Source: SpSt-501 sp037481615 (lineage in GTDB: Bacteria > Desulfobacterota > Desulfobacteria > Desulfobacterales > SpSt-501). Taken from it: 64,000 nt of DNA. The position numbers and the translations under genes are program-made. The notes below the pieces were generated by a model that was given only the letters and a program-made list of their open reading frames with translations, did no database searches and had not been told where the DNA came from. The stretch lies in the NCBI GenBank assembly GCA_037481615.1, contig JBBFLI010000006.1. One strand, written 5' to 3'. This document shows positions 36,213-44,505 of this stretch, one piece after another (the stretch's first letter is position 1; every line of letters begins with the position of its first letter).

Positions 36213-36491
36213 CTATTCCGCGAGTTCTTTCATCAACGGGCCGAGCCAGCCCTTCACCATTTCCGCCAGCGATTCGGCCTTGATCAGGCCGAGGCAACAG
36301 ATTTCGCCCCCCTTCTGCCAGCCGATGAGGGCGAGCTTGTCGCCGGCGCGAATGCCCGCACGATCGCGTACGGCCTTGGGCAGAACCATCTGGCCCTTTT
36401 CGTCCACGCCGACGATGGCCTCGATCTGGCAGCATGCCGGCCCGCAGCCCGAAAGAACGCTCTCTCCCCCTGTCTCCGGTCTATCCTTCAT
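36213..36491 (-). CDS. AbrB/MazE-fold protein, HgcC-like
   Basis: 92 residues from ATG 36491. Cysteine pairs at SGCGPACCQIEA and EICCLG frame an AbrB-type swapped-hairpin motif (IVGVDEKGQMVLPKAVRDRAG). I recall proteins like this annotated as HgcAB-associated HgcC; hgcAB itself is absent from the window. Upstream of arsM on the same strand by 38 bases, so probably co-transcribed. It may bind metal or DNA. Confidence 0.65.
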   Translation of the reverse strand: MKDRPETGGESVLSGCGPACCQIEAIVGVDEKGQMVLPKAVRDRAGIRAGDKLALIGWQKGGEICCLGLIKAESLAEMVKGWLGPLMKELAE

Positions 36492-36582
36492 GAGGCTTCT
36501 CCCGGCGAATGAACACAGGCGAGCCAATCGCACATATTTTTCTGAAAAACAAGATTTTTCCTACATTTCATAAAAAAAACGC

Positions 36583-36624
36583 TTGATCGGCATCGGCATA
36601 TCGTTTAAGATTTTACTTAATCGA
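36583..36624 (+). promoter_or_regulatory. Third arsR promoter and operator
   Basis: TTGATC (36583-36588), 17 bases, TAAGAT (36606-36611). An inverted repeat TCGTTTAAG (36601-36609), six bases, CTTAATCGA (36616-36624), with one mismatch, abuts the ATG at 36625. The divergent HgcC-like/arsM pair shares this AT-rich region (36534-36624). Confidence 0.6.
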
Positions 36625-37134
36625 ATGAGATCTCCAGCCCTAATCATCGGCCGCGTGGCCAAGGCCCTGGCAGACGACACCCGGCTGCGCCTGGTCGATC
36701 TGCTGCTCGGCCACGAGCTCTGCGGCCGGGCGATTGCCGTGAGGCTTGGCATCAGCCAAGCGGCCGTATCGCAACATCTGCAGGTCCTCAAGCAGGCGGG
36801 ACTGGTCGAAGCCGAACGGAAGGGGCGCTTCCGGCACTACCGCGTGCAGCGCGCGGTTCTCGAAAACGCCGCCCGGGCGCTGTCGGGCTGGGGCTCCTGC
36901 GCCGCGGCCCGCATCCCCTGCCCGGTTGCCGCGACCGCCGCCGCGCTGCCGAAGACCAAGGAGAGAACCATGTGCTGCCAGAGCTGCTGCAAAGAGCCCG
37001 AACTCCTGAAAGACAACCCCGCTTCCTGCACCCCGGAGCAGGTCCGCGCTTGTCACGGGGAAAAGGGGGACCACCCCTGTGTTTCCGCCGCGCAGCGTAC
37101 GGAAGCGGAACTCCCGCCCGAGAACGGCGCATGA
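36625..37134 (+). CDS. arsR: ArsR family regulator with cysteine-rich C-terminal extension
   Basis: 169 residues. Residues 8-95 are a winged helix (LADDTRLRLVDLLLGHEL, SQAAVSQHLQVLKQAG). Unlike the other two ArsRs it lacks the CxC pair; only Cys33 is there. The C-terminal 54 residues begin MCCQSCCKEPELL and contain further cysteines (ASCTPEQVRACHG, DHPCV). An excellent internal ribosome binding site precedes that Met. The stop overlaps the ABC transporter start (ATGA). Confidence 0.8.
   Translation: MRSPALIIGRVAKALADDTRLRLVDLLLGHELCGRAIAVRLGISQAAVSQHLQVLKQAGLVEAERKGRFRHYRVQRAVLENAARALSGWGSCAAARIPCPVAATAAALPKTKERTMCCQSCCKEPELLKDNPASCTPEQVRACHGEKGDHPCVSAAQRTEAELPPENGA
36970..37134 (+). CDS. 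Possible internal-start Cys-rich peptide within arsR
   Basis: AAGGAG (36958-36963), six bases, then ATG at 36970, in the same frame as the third arsR. Initiation here would give a separate 54-residue peptide with seven to eight cysteines (MCCQSCC..., SCTPEQVRACHG, HPC). It may be a gene fused in frame to arsR, or one made both ways. Supported only by the ribosome binding site and the change in composition. Confidence 0.45.
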   Translation: MCCQSCCKEPELLKDNPASCTPEQVRACHGEKGDHPCVSAAQRTEAELPPENGA

Positions 37135-38114
37135 ATCCCCCCGTGATCCGGGCCGAGGGGCTCACCAAGCGCTACGGCGGGGTTCTGGCCCTGGACCGGG
37201 TTTCCTTCGAGGTGGCCGAAGGCGAGATTTTCGGTTTTCTCGGCCCGAACGGCGCCGGCAAGACCACGACCATCCATCTTCTCACCGGGCTTGCCCGCCC
37301 CGATGGCGGCCGCGTTTTCATCCACGGCGAGGAGACCAGCGGCCGGGTGAAGCGCGCCCAGCACCTCTTCGGAATCGTGGCCGACGAGAGCAATCTCTAC
37401 CCGGAGTTGACGGGGTTCGACAATCTCTCGTTCTGCGGGGCGCTCTACGGCATGCGCAAGCGGGCGCGCGAAGAGCGGGCGCGCGAGCTGCTCGGGGTCT
37501 TCGGTCTCGCGGAGGCCGCCGACAGGAGATTTTCCGGCTACTCGAAAGGCATGAAAAGACGCCTTGCCATCGCCGCGGCCCTGATGCACCGCCCGCCGAT
37601 TCTCTTTCTCGACGAGCCGACGACGGGGATCGATGTGGCGAGCGCCCGCCGCATCCGGGGCCTTCTTGCGGAGCTGAGCCGCGGCGGCGTGACGATTTTT
37701 CTCACGACACACTACATCGAGGAGGCCGAGCGGCTCTGCCGCCGGATCGCCTTCATCGCCTCCGGCCGCCTCCTGCGCGTCGATTTGCTGGAGGAGCTGC
37801 TCGAGCCGCTCAAGGGAAGGCACCTGCTCCGCCTGACGCTGTCGCGGGAAATCGGCGATCGGCTGGGTGGGCTCACCCGGGCCTTTCCGTCGATCGCGCG
37901 GGCCTCGCTTTCCGGGAAGCGCTGCCTGCTGGAATCCTCCGCACCCGTCGCGTTGGGCCCGATCGTGCGCTATCTCGAGGAATGCGGCATCGAGGTCCTG
38001 GAGGCCGTCCGTCAGCGCCCCTCCCTGGAAGAGGTTTTCGTCGAAATCACCGGGATCGAGGCTGAGGCGATGCGGGGGGAGAAGGAGCCGCGTAAAGGAG
38101 GCGGTGAAGCATGA
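37131..38114 (+). CDS. ABC transporter ATP-binding protein
   Basis: 327 residues: Walker A GPNGAGKTTT, signature FSGYSKGMKRRLAIAAALM, Walker B ILFLDEPTTGID and switch His in FLTTHYIEEA. It resembles the single-ATPase exporters (NatA/YhaQ-like) with a C-terminal extension of about 90 residues. Start at 37131 overlaps the arsR stop. It energises the permease encoded next; in an ArsR-led operon, metal or metalloid-related export is likely, but the substrate is unknown. Confidence 0.88.
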   Translation: MNPPVIRAEGLTKRYGGVLALDRVSFEVAEGEIFGFLGPNGAGKTTTIHLLTGLARPDGGRVFIHGEETSGRVKRAQHLFGIVADESNLYPELTGFDNLSFCGALYGMRKRAREERARELLGVFGLAEAADRRFSGYSKGMKRRLAIAAALMHRPPILFLDEPTTGIDVASARRIRGLLAELSRGGVTIFLTTHYIEEAERLCRRIAFIASGRLLRVDLLEELLEPLKGRHLLRLTLSREIGDRLGGLTRAFPSIARASLSGKRCLLESSAPVALGPIVRYLEECGIEVLEAVRQRPSLEEVFVEITGIEAEAMRGEKEPRKGGGEA

Positions 38115-38848
38115 GGCAGGCCGTCGCCTTCTGGAACATCCTGCTCAAGGACATGCGCGCCTACTACCTCAAGCCGCCCAACGTCAGCTGGGGGATCCTC
38201 TTCCCTCTGGCGTGGACGGCGATGTTTTTCATCAAGTCCGGCGCCGGGCCGGAGCGCTTGCGGGAGGTGCTCCCCGGGGTCGCCGCGATCTCGATCCTCT
38301 TCGGCACGACCTCGATGCTGGCGGTGACCGTCACCTTCGAGAAGAAGAGCCGCTCTTTCGAGCGGCTGCTGCTCGCGCCGATCTCCCTTGAACTGCTTAT
38401 GTTCGCCAAGACCGCCGGAGCGATCCTCTTCGGGGTGGCCAACGCCTTCGTCCCTTTCGCGATCGCCGCCCTCTTCGTCGATCTTGCCCCTCTCTCCTGG
38501 GGGACGGCGCTTCCGGCCGTTTTCCTGGTCGCCGTCTCCTCGACCTTTCTCGGGCTCTTCATCGCCGTCTCGGTGAGCGAAGTCTTCGAGGCCCAGACCT
38601 TCTCGAACTTCTTCCGTTTTCCGATGATCTTCCTTTGCGGCCTCTTTTTCCCGATCGCCGATCTCCCCGTGGTTCTCAAGCCGCTCGCCTATCTGTTTCC
38701 CCTCACCTATGGCGTCGACCTGCTGCGTCACGCCCTGCGGCAGCCCGCCGTTCTCACGCCCGCCGTCGACTTCGCGCTCCTGGGCCTATCCTGCGGGGTC
38801 CTCTTCTCCTTCAGCCTGCGCAACATCCGCCGCCGCTGGATCCTCTGA
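38111..38848 (+). CDS. ABC-2 type transporter permease
   Basis: 245 residues, six membrane segments, ABC-2 family (FWNILLKDMRAYYLKPPN at the start, LCGLFFPIADLPVVLKPLAYLFPLTYGVDLLRHAL). Start overlaps the ATPase gene by ATGA. Forms the membrane part of the exporter. Confidence 0.88.
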   Translation: MRQAVAFWNILLKDMRAYYLKPPNVSWGILFPLAWTAMFFIKSGAGPERLREVLPGVAAISILFGTTSMLAVTVTFEKKSRSFERLLLAPISLELLMFAKTAGAILFGVANAFVPFAIAALFVDLAPLSWGTALPAVFLVAVSSTFLGLFIAVSVSEVFEAQTFSNFFRFPMIFLCGLFFPIADLPVVLKPLAYLFPLTYGVDLLRHALRQPAVLTPAVDFALLGLSCGVLFSFSLRNIRRRWIL

Positions 38849-38877
38849 TCCCAGACCGGCGCCGGGCGGCGAACGCG

Positions 38878-40101
38878 TTACTCCTCGGCCAGGTCCCCGT
38901 TCGGCGCTTCGGGGATGCAGGCCGGCACGACCGCTTCGGCCTGCGCCTCGGCCTCGGGGATCAGGTGCCGCGGCAGGAAGGCCAGGCCCGCGATCAGCGT
39001 GGGGATGACGGCGCTTCCGATCACCGCGGTCACGAGAAAGGAGTACTGCTCCCGGTTCACGATGCCGTTCGAGAGCCCGTACAGGGCGGAGATCGTCCCG
39101 AAGGTGAGCCCCGTGGACATGAGCAGCGTGTAATACCAGCGCTCGTTGCGGTCGCGGCGGAAGAGGGAGATGAAGGGGTAGAGCCCGAAGATCTTGGAGG
39201 CGACCTTGCCGCCGAGGAGAACGACCAGCACGACCGGGGCGGTCAAGAGCGCCGGGAGCGAAACGAGCGTCCCGGCCCGCAGGAAGTAAAAGGGGGTGAG
39301 GAACCCCACGGTGAGCGTGCGGATGCGCCGCACCCAGAAGGTGTCCCGCGCCGCGCTGCCGGCGAGGATCATGCCCGCAAGGTAGGCGGGCAGGACCGCC
39401 TCGCTTCCCGACCAGAGGGCGAGCGCCCCCAGCCCCATCAGGACGAGCAGGATCCACTTCGTGCGGATGGCCGCCGTGCGGTGGGCGTAGAGGCGGGTGA
39501 GGAGGTTCGTGAGATAGGGGAGCAGGGAGAGGACGGCGACGCTCATCACGAGAAAAACGATCGTGCGGTAGGTGAAGGGGGCGAACAGGAGCCCCAGGGC
39601 AAGCACCGTTCCCAGGTCGTTGACGAAGCAGGCCCCAAGGATCCCCTTGCCGAACTCGGTGTGGTTGAAGCCGGTTTCGAGCATCACGGCGTAGACGACC
39701 GCCATCGAGGTCGTGGAGAGGGCGATCCCCCCGAGCCAGCTCGCGCGGGCGTCCCAGCCGAGCACCCAGTGGGCGAGCGCCGCACAGCCGAGAAACGGGG
39801 CGAAAAATCCGATCAAGCCGACCACGCTCACCTCTTTCCACTTGGCGCGGATCACCTCGGGCTCGAGTTCGGCGCCGGCGAGAAAGGTGAGCAGGACGGC
39901 CCCGGTGGAGGCGAGAAACTTGAGCCAGCCCTCGTTCGTGCCGAGCGCCTCGAAGAGGCCGAGCCGGGTCGCCGCCGCCGCAGCGGCCACCCCGACGCAG
40001 ATTTCGACGAGCGCGATCGAGATTTTCAGGTGATAGGCGATGACGGAGGAGACGACGGCAAGCGCCAGCCAGACGGCGGCGGTGACGAAGAAGGCTTCCA
40101 T
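38878..40101 (-). CDS. Monovalent cation:proton antiporter (CPA2/Kef type)
   Basis: 407 residues, about twelve membrane segments. LASTGAVLLTFLAGAELEP and the ion-binding NhaA/CPA2-like pair in GACFVNDLGTVLALG are visible. No C-terminal TrkA-N (RCK) domain follows, so it is the short form. Probably exchanges Na+ or K+ for protons; regulation not evident. Confidence 0.85.
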   Translation of the reverse strand: MEAFFVTAAVWLALAVVSSVIAYHLKISIALVEICVGVAAAAAATRLGLFEALGTNEGWLKFLASTGAVLLTFLAGAELEPEVIRAKWKEVSVVGLIGFFAPFLGCAALAHWVLGWDARASWLGGIALSTTSMAVVYAVMLETGFNHTEFGKGILGACFVNDLGTVLALGLLFAPFTYRTIVFLVMSVAVLSLLPYLTNLLTRLYAHRTAAIRTKWILLVLMGLGALALWSGSEAVLPAYLAGMILAGSAARDTFWVRRIRTLTVGFLTPFYFLRAGTLVSLPALLTAPVVLVVLLGGKVASKIFGLYPFISLFRRDRNERWYYTLLMSTGLTFGTISALYGLSNGIVNREQYSFLVTAVIGSAVIPTLIAGLAFLPRHLIPEAEAQAEAVVPACIPEAPNGDLAEE

Positions 40102-40283
40102 GCGAACGCTCGAGGCTCCTTTCCCTCGTGAAAGTTCACCCGCACCTCTTCCAAAAGAAAAAGCCGCCTTGCGGCGGCGCGTCGGCCCGGTAACGCACCG
40201 GGCGGATCCGCCGCAGAAACGAGGGTGCGGCAGGAGTCATCAGCCCGGCCGGGCGCTTGTACGGGGGACCCCATCCCCTGGCG

Positions 40284-40676
40284 TCAAAACCGTCGAATCA
40301 TACCAGCGATCCAACGGGTCGTAAAGTACAAAACGCCGGCCCAGAGCAGCACGATAAGAAGCGCGGCGATTCGAGCGGATCGCGCCGCGGCCGGGCCGGC
40401 GTTGCGGGCTTTCTCCCGGCATTCATCGAGAACGAACGGAGGGATCAGCCGGATCACGAGCGCAACCCCGAGGGGGATCAAAATCAGATCGTCCAGGTAG
40501 CCCAGGACGGGGATGACGTCGGGGATGAGGTCGATGGGGCTCAAGGCATAGGCGACCACCACGATCGCGAGCACCCGAGCGCTCCAGGGGACCCGGGGGT
40601 CCCGGCAGGCGAGGGCCAGCGCCTTCACCTCCCGCTTCAGCCGGAGGGCCGTGGATCTCCAGCGTTCAAAGGCCAC
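40284..40676 (-). CDS. YkvA-like DUF1232 membrane protein
   Basis: 130 residues. The DUF1232 signature ALSPIDLIPDVIPVLGYLDDLIL at about 46-68 lies between hydrophobic stretches, with a final membrane segment near 105-122. Function of the family is unknown. It follows the MFS gene by 19 bases on the same strand, so it may be its operon mate. Confidence 0.85.
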   Translation of the reverse strand: MAFERWRSTALRLKREVKALALACRDPRVPWSARVLAIVVVAYALSPIDLIPDVIPVLGYLDDLILIPLGVALVIRLIPPFVLDECREKARNAGPAAARSARIAALLIVLLWAGVLYFTTRWIAGMIRRF

Positions 40677-40695
40677 GTTGCCGTGAAATCCTCGC

Positions 40696-41964
40696 TCAGC
40701 GTCGGGCGCGCAGCAGTGCGAGCGTCCCGCCGGCCATCACCGCCGCCGCCAGCCCGAAGGCCAGAACAGGCGAAACGGCCGTCCACAGCAAGCCCACCGC
40801 CGCGCTGGAGACCAGCTTGCCGGTGCCGTTCAGCGTGCCCAGTGCGCCGTATCCCATCGCGAGGGCCTCGCCGGATACCATCTCCGCGGTCACCGTGGAC
40901 TCGAGCGCTTCCTGGACGGCGGTGTAAAGACCGGAGATGAGAAAAACGAGGCCGAGGATCGGCGGATCCCCCCAGTGGAACCAGAAGGCCGCGGCGGTCA
41001 GCAAGGCCGCCAGCACGCCCAGCGCGTATCCCGCGATCAGAACGGGAAGCGACCCGATGCGGTCGGCCAGCATGCCGATCGGGTAGGAGGCCGAAACCTG
41101 GACCAGGTTGCGCAGGACATAGAGCATGCCCGCCGCTTGGGCGGCCGGGATCACCCCGCGGGAAGCGGTGAGCAACCCCGTGGCCGCCAGGATGAGGAGG
41201 CTGTGCGAGAAGTCGCCGACCGCGAAAAGCCCCACGGCCCCGAGGTAGCGCTTGAACCGCGGCGGAAACCCCCTCAGGGTGTGCAGGAGGCCGAGCGCGG
41301 GGTTGGGCGACGGCTCGGGATCCCGGACCAGCGTGAGGAAGGCGATCACGGCCAGGACCCCCGGGATCAGGCTCGACCAGAGCACCGCGCGGAACGCCGT
41401 CGCCGGGTCCTCCGGGAAAAGTCCCCGAGCGCAGCCGAGGAGCGTCACCCCCAACAGTGGGCCGGCGACGGCCCCCACCGTGTCCATCGCGCGGTGGAAG
41501 CCGAAAGCCCGGCCCCGGGCTCCAGGCCGGGCGGCTTGGGCGACGATGGCATCGCGCAAGGGGCCGCGAAGGCCTTTCCCGAACCAGGAGACCACCCGGC
41601 CGGTCAGCAGCAACGGCCAGCCGCCTGCAGCGGCGATCAGCGCCTGGCCGATCGGGGTCAGCCCGTAGCCGATCACGACGAGCCCTTTGCGGTGCCCCAA
41701 CCTGCCGGCGATGAACCCCGCGCCCATCTTGGTGAAGCTGGAGACGGCGTCGGCGATGCCCTCGATCAGGCCCAGAACGGCCGCAGGGATGCCCAGAACG
41801 GCGAGGAAGCCGGGCAGGATGGCGGTTGCGGTCTCGTAGCACAGGTCGCCCAGGGCGCTGGTGATCCCGGCGCCTGCGACCGTGCGGTTCATCCACCGGC
41901 CCCGCTTCGCCCCCGGCATGCCGGGGGCTTCGGCCGGGAGTGGTTCAGGGTTCGATGGCGCCAT
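40696..41964 (-). CDS. MFS transporter
   Basis: 422 residues, twelve membrane segments, with MFS loop sequence FIAGRLGHRKGLVVIG between helices 2 and 3 and WFGKGLRGPLRDAIV after helix 4. Its start overlaps the end of the ChrB-N gene by 20 bases, so the two are co-translated. By that pairing a metal or oxyanion efflux role (for example chromate) is possible; the substrate is not shown by the sequence. Confidence 0.82.
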   Translation of the reverse strand: MAPSNPEPLPAEAPGMPGAKRGRWMNRTVAGAGITSALGDLCYETATAILPGFLAVLGIPAAVLGLIEGIADAVSSFTKMGAGFIAGRLGHRKGLVVIGYGLTPIGQALIAAAGGWPLLLTGRVVSWFGKGLRGPLRDAIVAQAARPGARGRAFGFHRAMDTVGAVAGPLLGVTLLGCARGLFPEDPATAFRAVLWSSLIPGVLAVIAFLTLVRDPEPSPNPALGLLHTLRGFPPRFKRYLGAVGLFAVGDFSHSLLILAATGLLTASRGVIPAAQAAGMLYVLRNLVQVSASYPIGMLADRIGSLPVLIAGYALGVLAALLTAAAFWFHWGDPPILGLVFLISGLYTAVQEALESTVTAEMVSGEALAMGYGALGTLNGTGKLVSSAAVGLLWTAVSPVLAFGLAAAVMAGGTLALLRARR

Positions 41965-42493
41965 CCTGCTCCTCGAATACGCGCCGGGCGTAGGCGTCGA
42001 GCAGGGCCTCGCAGCGCTGAATGCGTCTTTCCGCCTCTTTCGCGAGCGGCGCCCCGTAGAAGTCGAGCTTCCGGATCGCGGCGAGCCAGTGCTTGAGCTT
42101 CTTCAGGTCGGCCTCGTTTTCCTCGATTTCGGCGTAGCTGAAGTGGCGGGCCTTCGTCTCGCGGTCGATCTCGGCCTCGAAGTCGTCGCAGCGGGAGATG
42201 AATTCCCGGTAGTGCTCTTCGCGTTCGGCTTGAAAGCGGGCCGCGACTTTTTCCCGCTGGCTCCGGTCCAGGGCGTCCGCCCTCAGGATCACCGCCTCGC
42301 CTCCCGTTTCCGCGACCGCGCGCTCGAGCATCTTCAGGCGTCGGGCGTGATCGAGGGTGTCGGGCAGAAGGCAGACCCCGCTTTGCAGGTAGACCGCCCC
42401 CATCGCCTTCAGCCGCCGCCACAGGCCGACCCTGGCGCGGGAGGGCTCGGTGGGGACCTTGTAGATGAACAGGAGCCAGGGAATCGAACACAT
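41945..42493 (-). CDS. ChrB N-terminal domain protein
   Basis: 182 residues. The N-terminus WLLFIYKVPTEPSRARVGLWRRLKAMGA and LQSGVCLLPDT match the ChrB N-terminal domain of chromate-resistance regulators, followed by a long helical part (about 90-175, many Glu/Lys/Arg). The C-terminal rhodanese-like half of full ChrB is absent. Probably a regulator or accessory of the overlapping MFS gene. Confidence 0.75.
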   Translation of the reverse strand: MCSIPWLLFIYKVPTEPSRARVGLWRRLKAMGAVYLQSGVCLLPDTLDHARRLKMLERAVAETGGEAVILRADALDRSQREKVAARFQAEREEHYREFISRCDDFEAEIDRETKARHFSYAEIEENEADLKKLKHWLAAIRKLDFYGAPLAKEAERRIQRCEALLDAYARRVFEEQDGAIEP

Positions 42494-42601
42494 GTTGCAC
42501 TTTTAATATAACGACTGTTACATTGCAAGAGAAAGGTTTGCGAGGTTCATGGCTGGGCCGGCGCGCACGCCGTCGACCGGTTCGGTACCGTGCGGCCGTG
42601 C

Positions 42602-42629
42602 TTGACAGCCCTTCGCCGGGAAGTAAGGT
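42602..42629 (+). promoter_or_regulatory. Probable promoter ahead of the fluoride riboswitch
   Basis: TTGACA (42602-42607), 16 bases, TAAGGT (42624-42629). The -35 is perfect and the -10 weak. Transcription would begin near 42636, just before the aptamer. Confidence 0.45.
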
Positions 42630-42644
42630 GTTCCCCGGCAGACT

Positions 42645-42697
42645 GGGCTATGAGGTCAGCCCCAACCGCCCGCTCAAAGGGATGATGACCTCTACTG
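42645..42697 (+). promoter_or_regulatory. Fluoride riboswitch aptamer (crcB motif)
   Basis: Matches the crcB/fluoride aptamer closely, in the same layout as the Thermotoga petrophila structure. P1 is GGGCT (42645-42649) with AGCCC (42658-42662). Then come the conserved AACCGCCC, a second short stem (CCC with GGG) and TGATGACCTCTACTG. The pseudoknot pairs GAGGTC (42652-42657) with GACCTC (42687-42692). Ligand by homology: fluoride bound through Mg2+. It precedes the dynamin-like gene rather than a crcB or eriC gene. Confidence 0.88.
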
Positions 42698-42731
42698 GAA
42701 GAAGGTTCCTCCGGTAGAGGTCATTTTGTTT
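42685..42731 (+). terminator. Riboswitch-controlled intrinsic terminator
   Basis: ATGACCTCTAC (42685-42695) pairs with GTAGAGGTCAT (42714-42724) in an 11-bp stem followed by the T-rich tract TTTTGTTT. The left arm contains the aptamer's pseudoknot strand (42687-42692), so the two folds exclude each other: fluoride should stabilise the aptamer, block the terminator and turn the gene on. Confidence 0.85.
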
Positions 42732-42744
42732 GGAGGAGGCGACG

Positions 42745-44505
42745 ATGGCCACCGAAGCTTATCGTGAAATCACGGGGGCGCTGGGCGGGATTCTCGATGA
42801 GCTGAGCAGCCGGGCCTTCAACGGCAACCGCAGGCTCGTCGAACTGCGCGAAAAGCTCGAGGGCCAGCACTTCCATCTCGTGGTCATGGGGCAGTTCAAG
42901 CGGGGAAAGTCCACCCTGATCAATGCGCTTCTCGGCGCCGAGATCCTTCCCACGGCGATCGTGCCGCTCACGTCGATCGTCACCCGTATCGGCTACGGCG
43001 AAACCCCCGCGGCGGCTGTCCATTACCTCGACGGCCGCCGTGAAGAGATCCCCCTGACCGAGATCCACCGCTACGTGACCGAACGGGCGAACCCGAAAAA
43101 CGGCCTGCAGGTGAAGGAGGTGGAGGTCTTCTTCCCCAGCCCGCTCCTGCGCGACGGCGTGCGAATCATCGACACGCCGGGGGTCGGCTCGGTCTTCGAC
43201 CACAACATCGAAGTCGCCTACAACTGCCTGCCGAACCTCGACGCCGGAATTTTCGTGGTCACCGCGGACCCGCCCCTCAGCGCCTCGGAGCACCGCTTCC
43301 TGCGGGAGGTGCGCGGCTACGTGGACCAGCTCTTTTTCGTCATGAACAAGGCCGACGCCGTGGGCGAAAAGGATCTGGCCGAGGCGATCTCCTTCACCGC
43401 CTCCGTCCTGGAGGAGGACCTGCGCCGCACGGTGAAGGTCTGGCCGGTTTCGGCGCGGCTCGCCCTCGAGGCCCGCCGCGAAAAGAACGAGCCGAAATGG
43501 CGGCGCTCCGGCTTGCCCGCCTTCGAGGAGCACCTGCGCGGCTACCTCCACCGCGGGAAGGGCAAGACCTTCCTGCAGAGCATGACCGCATCGTTGCTGC
43601 GCTTCGTCTCCGACGAGAGCATGGCCTGGAAGCTCGAGCAGCAGGCGGCCAAGCTGACCCTCGAAGAGCTGCGATCGAAGATCGACCGGTTCGAGGACTC
43701 CGTGCGGCGGATCGAACGGGAGCGCGACGAGCACCGTTTCATCCTGAACGGCCGGATCCGCAAGCTGCACGAGAGCCTCGATGCCGACCTGGCGAAGCTC
43801 GCCGCCGCGGAGATCCCCCGGCTCCAGGCCGAACTCGAGGGGCGCTTCCGCGAGAAGATTCGAACGGCCCGGGAAAGCCGGGAACTCGAGTCCGAGCTCG
43901 AGGATACCGTCTATCGGGACATCGTGGAGGTCTTCTCCGGTTTCCGGGAGCAGGCGGCGCGCCGGCTGGCCGAGGCCCTGGAGGCGGTCTATCTCGATCT
44001 CGCCGAGCGCACCAACCGGACGATCGCCGCCTTCGTGGAACTGGCCGCCACCCTGTTCGCCGTGGACTTGAAGCCCTTCACCTCGGTCGAGAAGCTCACC
44101 GGCCGCGGCGACTTCTACTTCCTCCTCAGGGACGACCCCGACGCGATCGGGCTGATCCGTTTGGGTTTCCGCTCCGCCCTGCCGCTTTTCGTCACCCGGG
44201 GCCTGATCCTGCGGCGGATCAAGGCCATGGCCCGGGAGATCTTCGAGCGGCACTGCGGCCGGGTCCGCTACGACCTCGTCCGCCGCATCGACGAGACGAC
44301 CCGCAAATTCCAAAAATCGCTCGATGAGAAGGCGGACTTGACGCTCGCCACCATCCGCGAGGGGCTCGAGCGCGCGGTCGCTCTCAAGGACCGGAGCGAA
44401 ACGGAGGTCTCGCGGACCCTCTCCCATCTCGATGAGCGCCTCTCGGCGATCGATCGCATCCGGAACCGCCTTGCCGCCTACCGGGAGCTGGCCGAATCGC
44501 TCTGA
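42745..44505 (+). CDS. Bacterial dynamin-like GTPase
   Basis: 586 residues from ATG 42745 with GGAGGAGG upstream. G1 GQFKRGKSTLINALLG at about 49-64, G2 Thr in PLTSIVTRI, G3 DTPGVGS, G4 MNKAD. A long helical region with coiled coil (about 300-420) and a hydrophobic patch near 430-500 (IAAFVELAATLFAVDL, LPLFVTRGLILRRI) could be a membrane-insertion paddle. Bacterial dynamins remodel or repair membranes under stress. Expression appears to be gated by the fluoride riboswitch. No partner dynamin gene follows. Confidence 0.88.
   Translation: MATEAYREITGALGGILDELSSRAFNGNRRLVELREKLEGQHFHLVVMGQFKRGKSTLINALLGAEILPTAIVPLTSIVTRIGYGETPAAAVHYLDGRREEIPLTEIHRYVTERANPKNGLQVKEVEVFFPSPLLRDGVRIIDTPGVGSVFDHNIEVAYNCLPNLDAGIFVVTADPPLSASEHRFLREVRGYVDQLFFVMNKADAVGEKDLAEAISFTASVLEEDLRRTVKVWPVSARLALEARREKNEPKWRRSGLPAFEEHLRGYLHRGKGKTFLQSMTASLLRFVSDESMAWKLEQQAAKLTLEELRSKIDRFEDSVRRIERERDEHRFILNGRIRKLHESLDADLAKLAAAEIPRLQAELEGRFREKIRTARESRELESELEDTVYRDIVEVFSGFREQAARRLAEALEAVYLDLAERTNRTIAAFVELAATLFAVDLKPFTSVEKLTGRGDFYFLLRDDPDAIGLIRLGFRSALPLFVTRGLILRRIKAMAREIFERHCGRVRYDLVRRIDETTRKFQKSLDEKADLTLATIREGLERAVALKDRSETEVSRTLSHLDERLSAIDRIRNRLAAYRELAESL

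Noticed and set aside
38635..40131. Plus-strand frame of 498 codons
   Set aside because: Antisense to the cation:proton antiporter; low-complexity charged translation.
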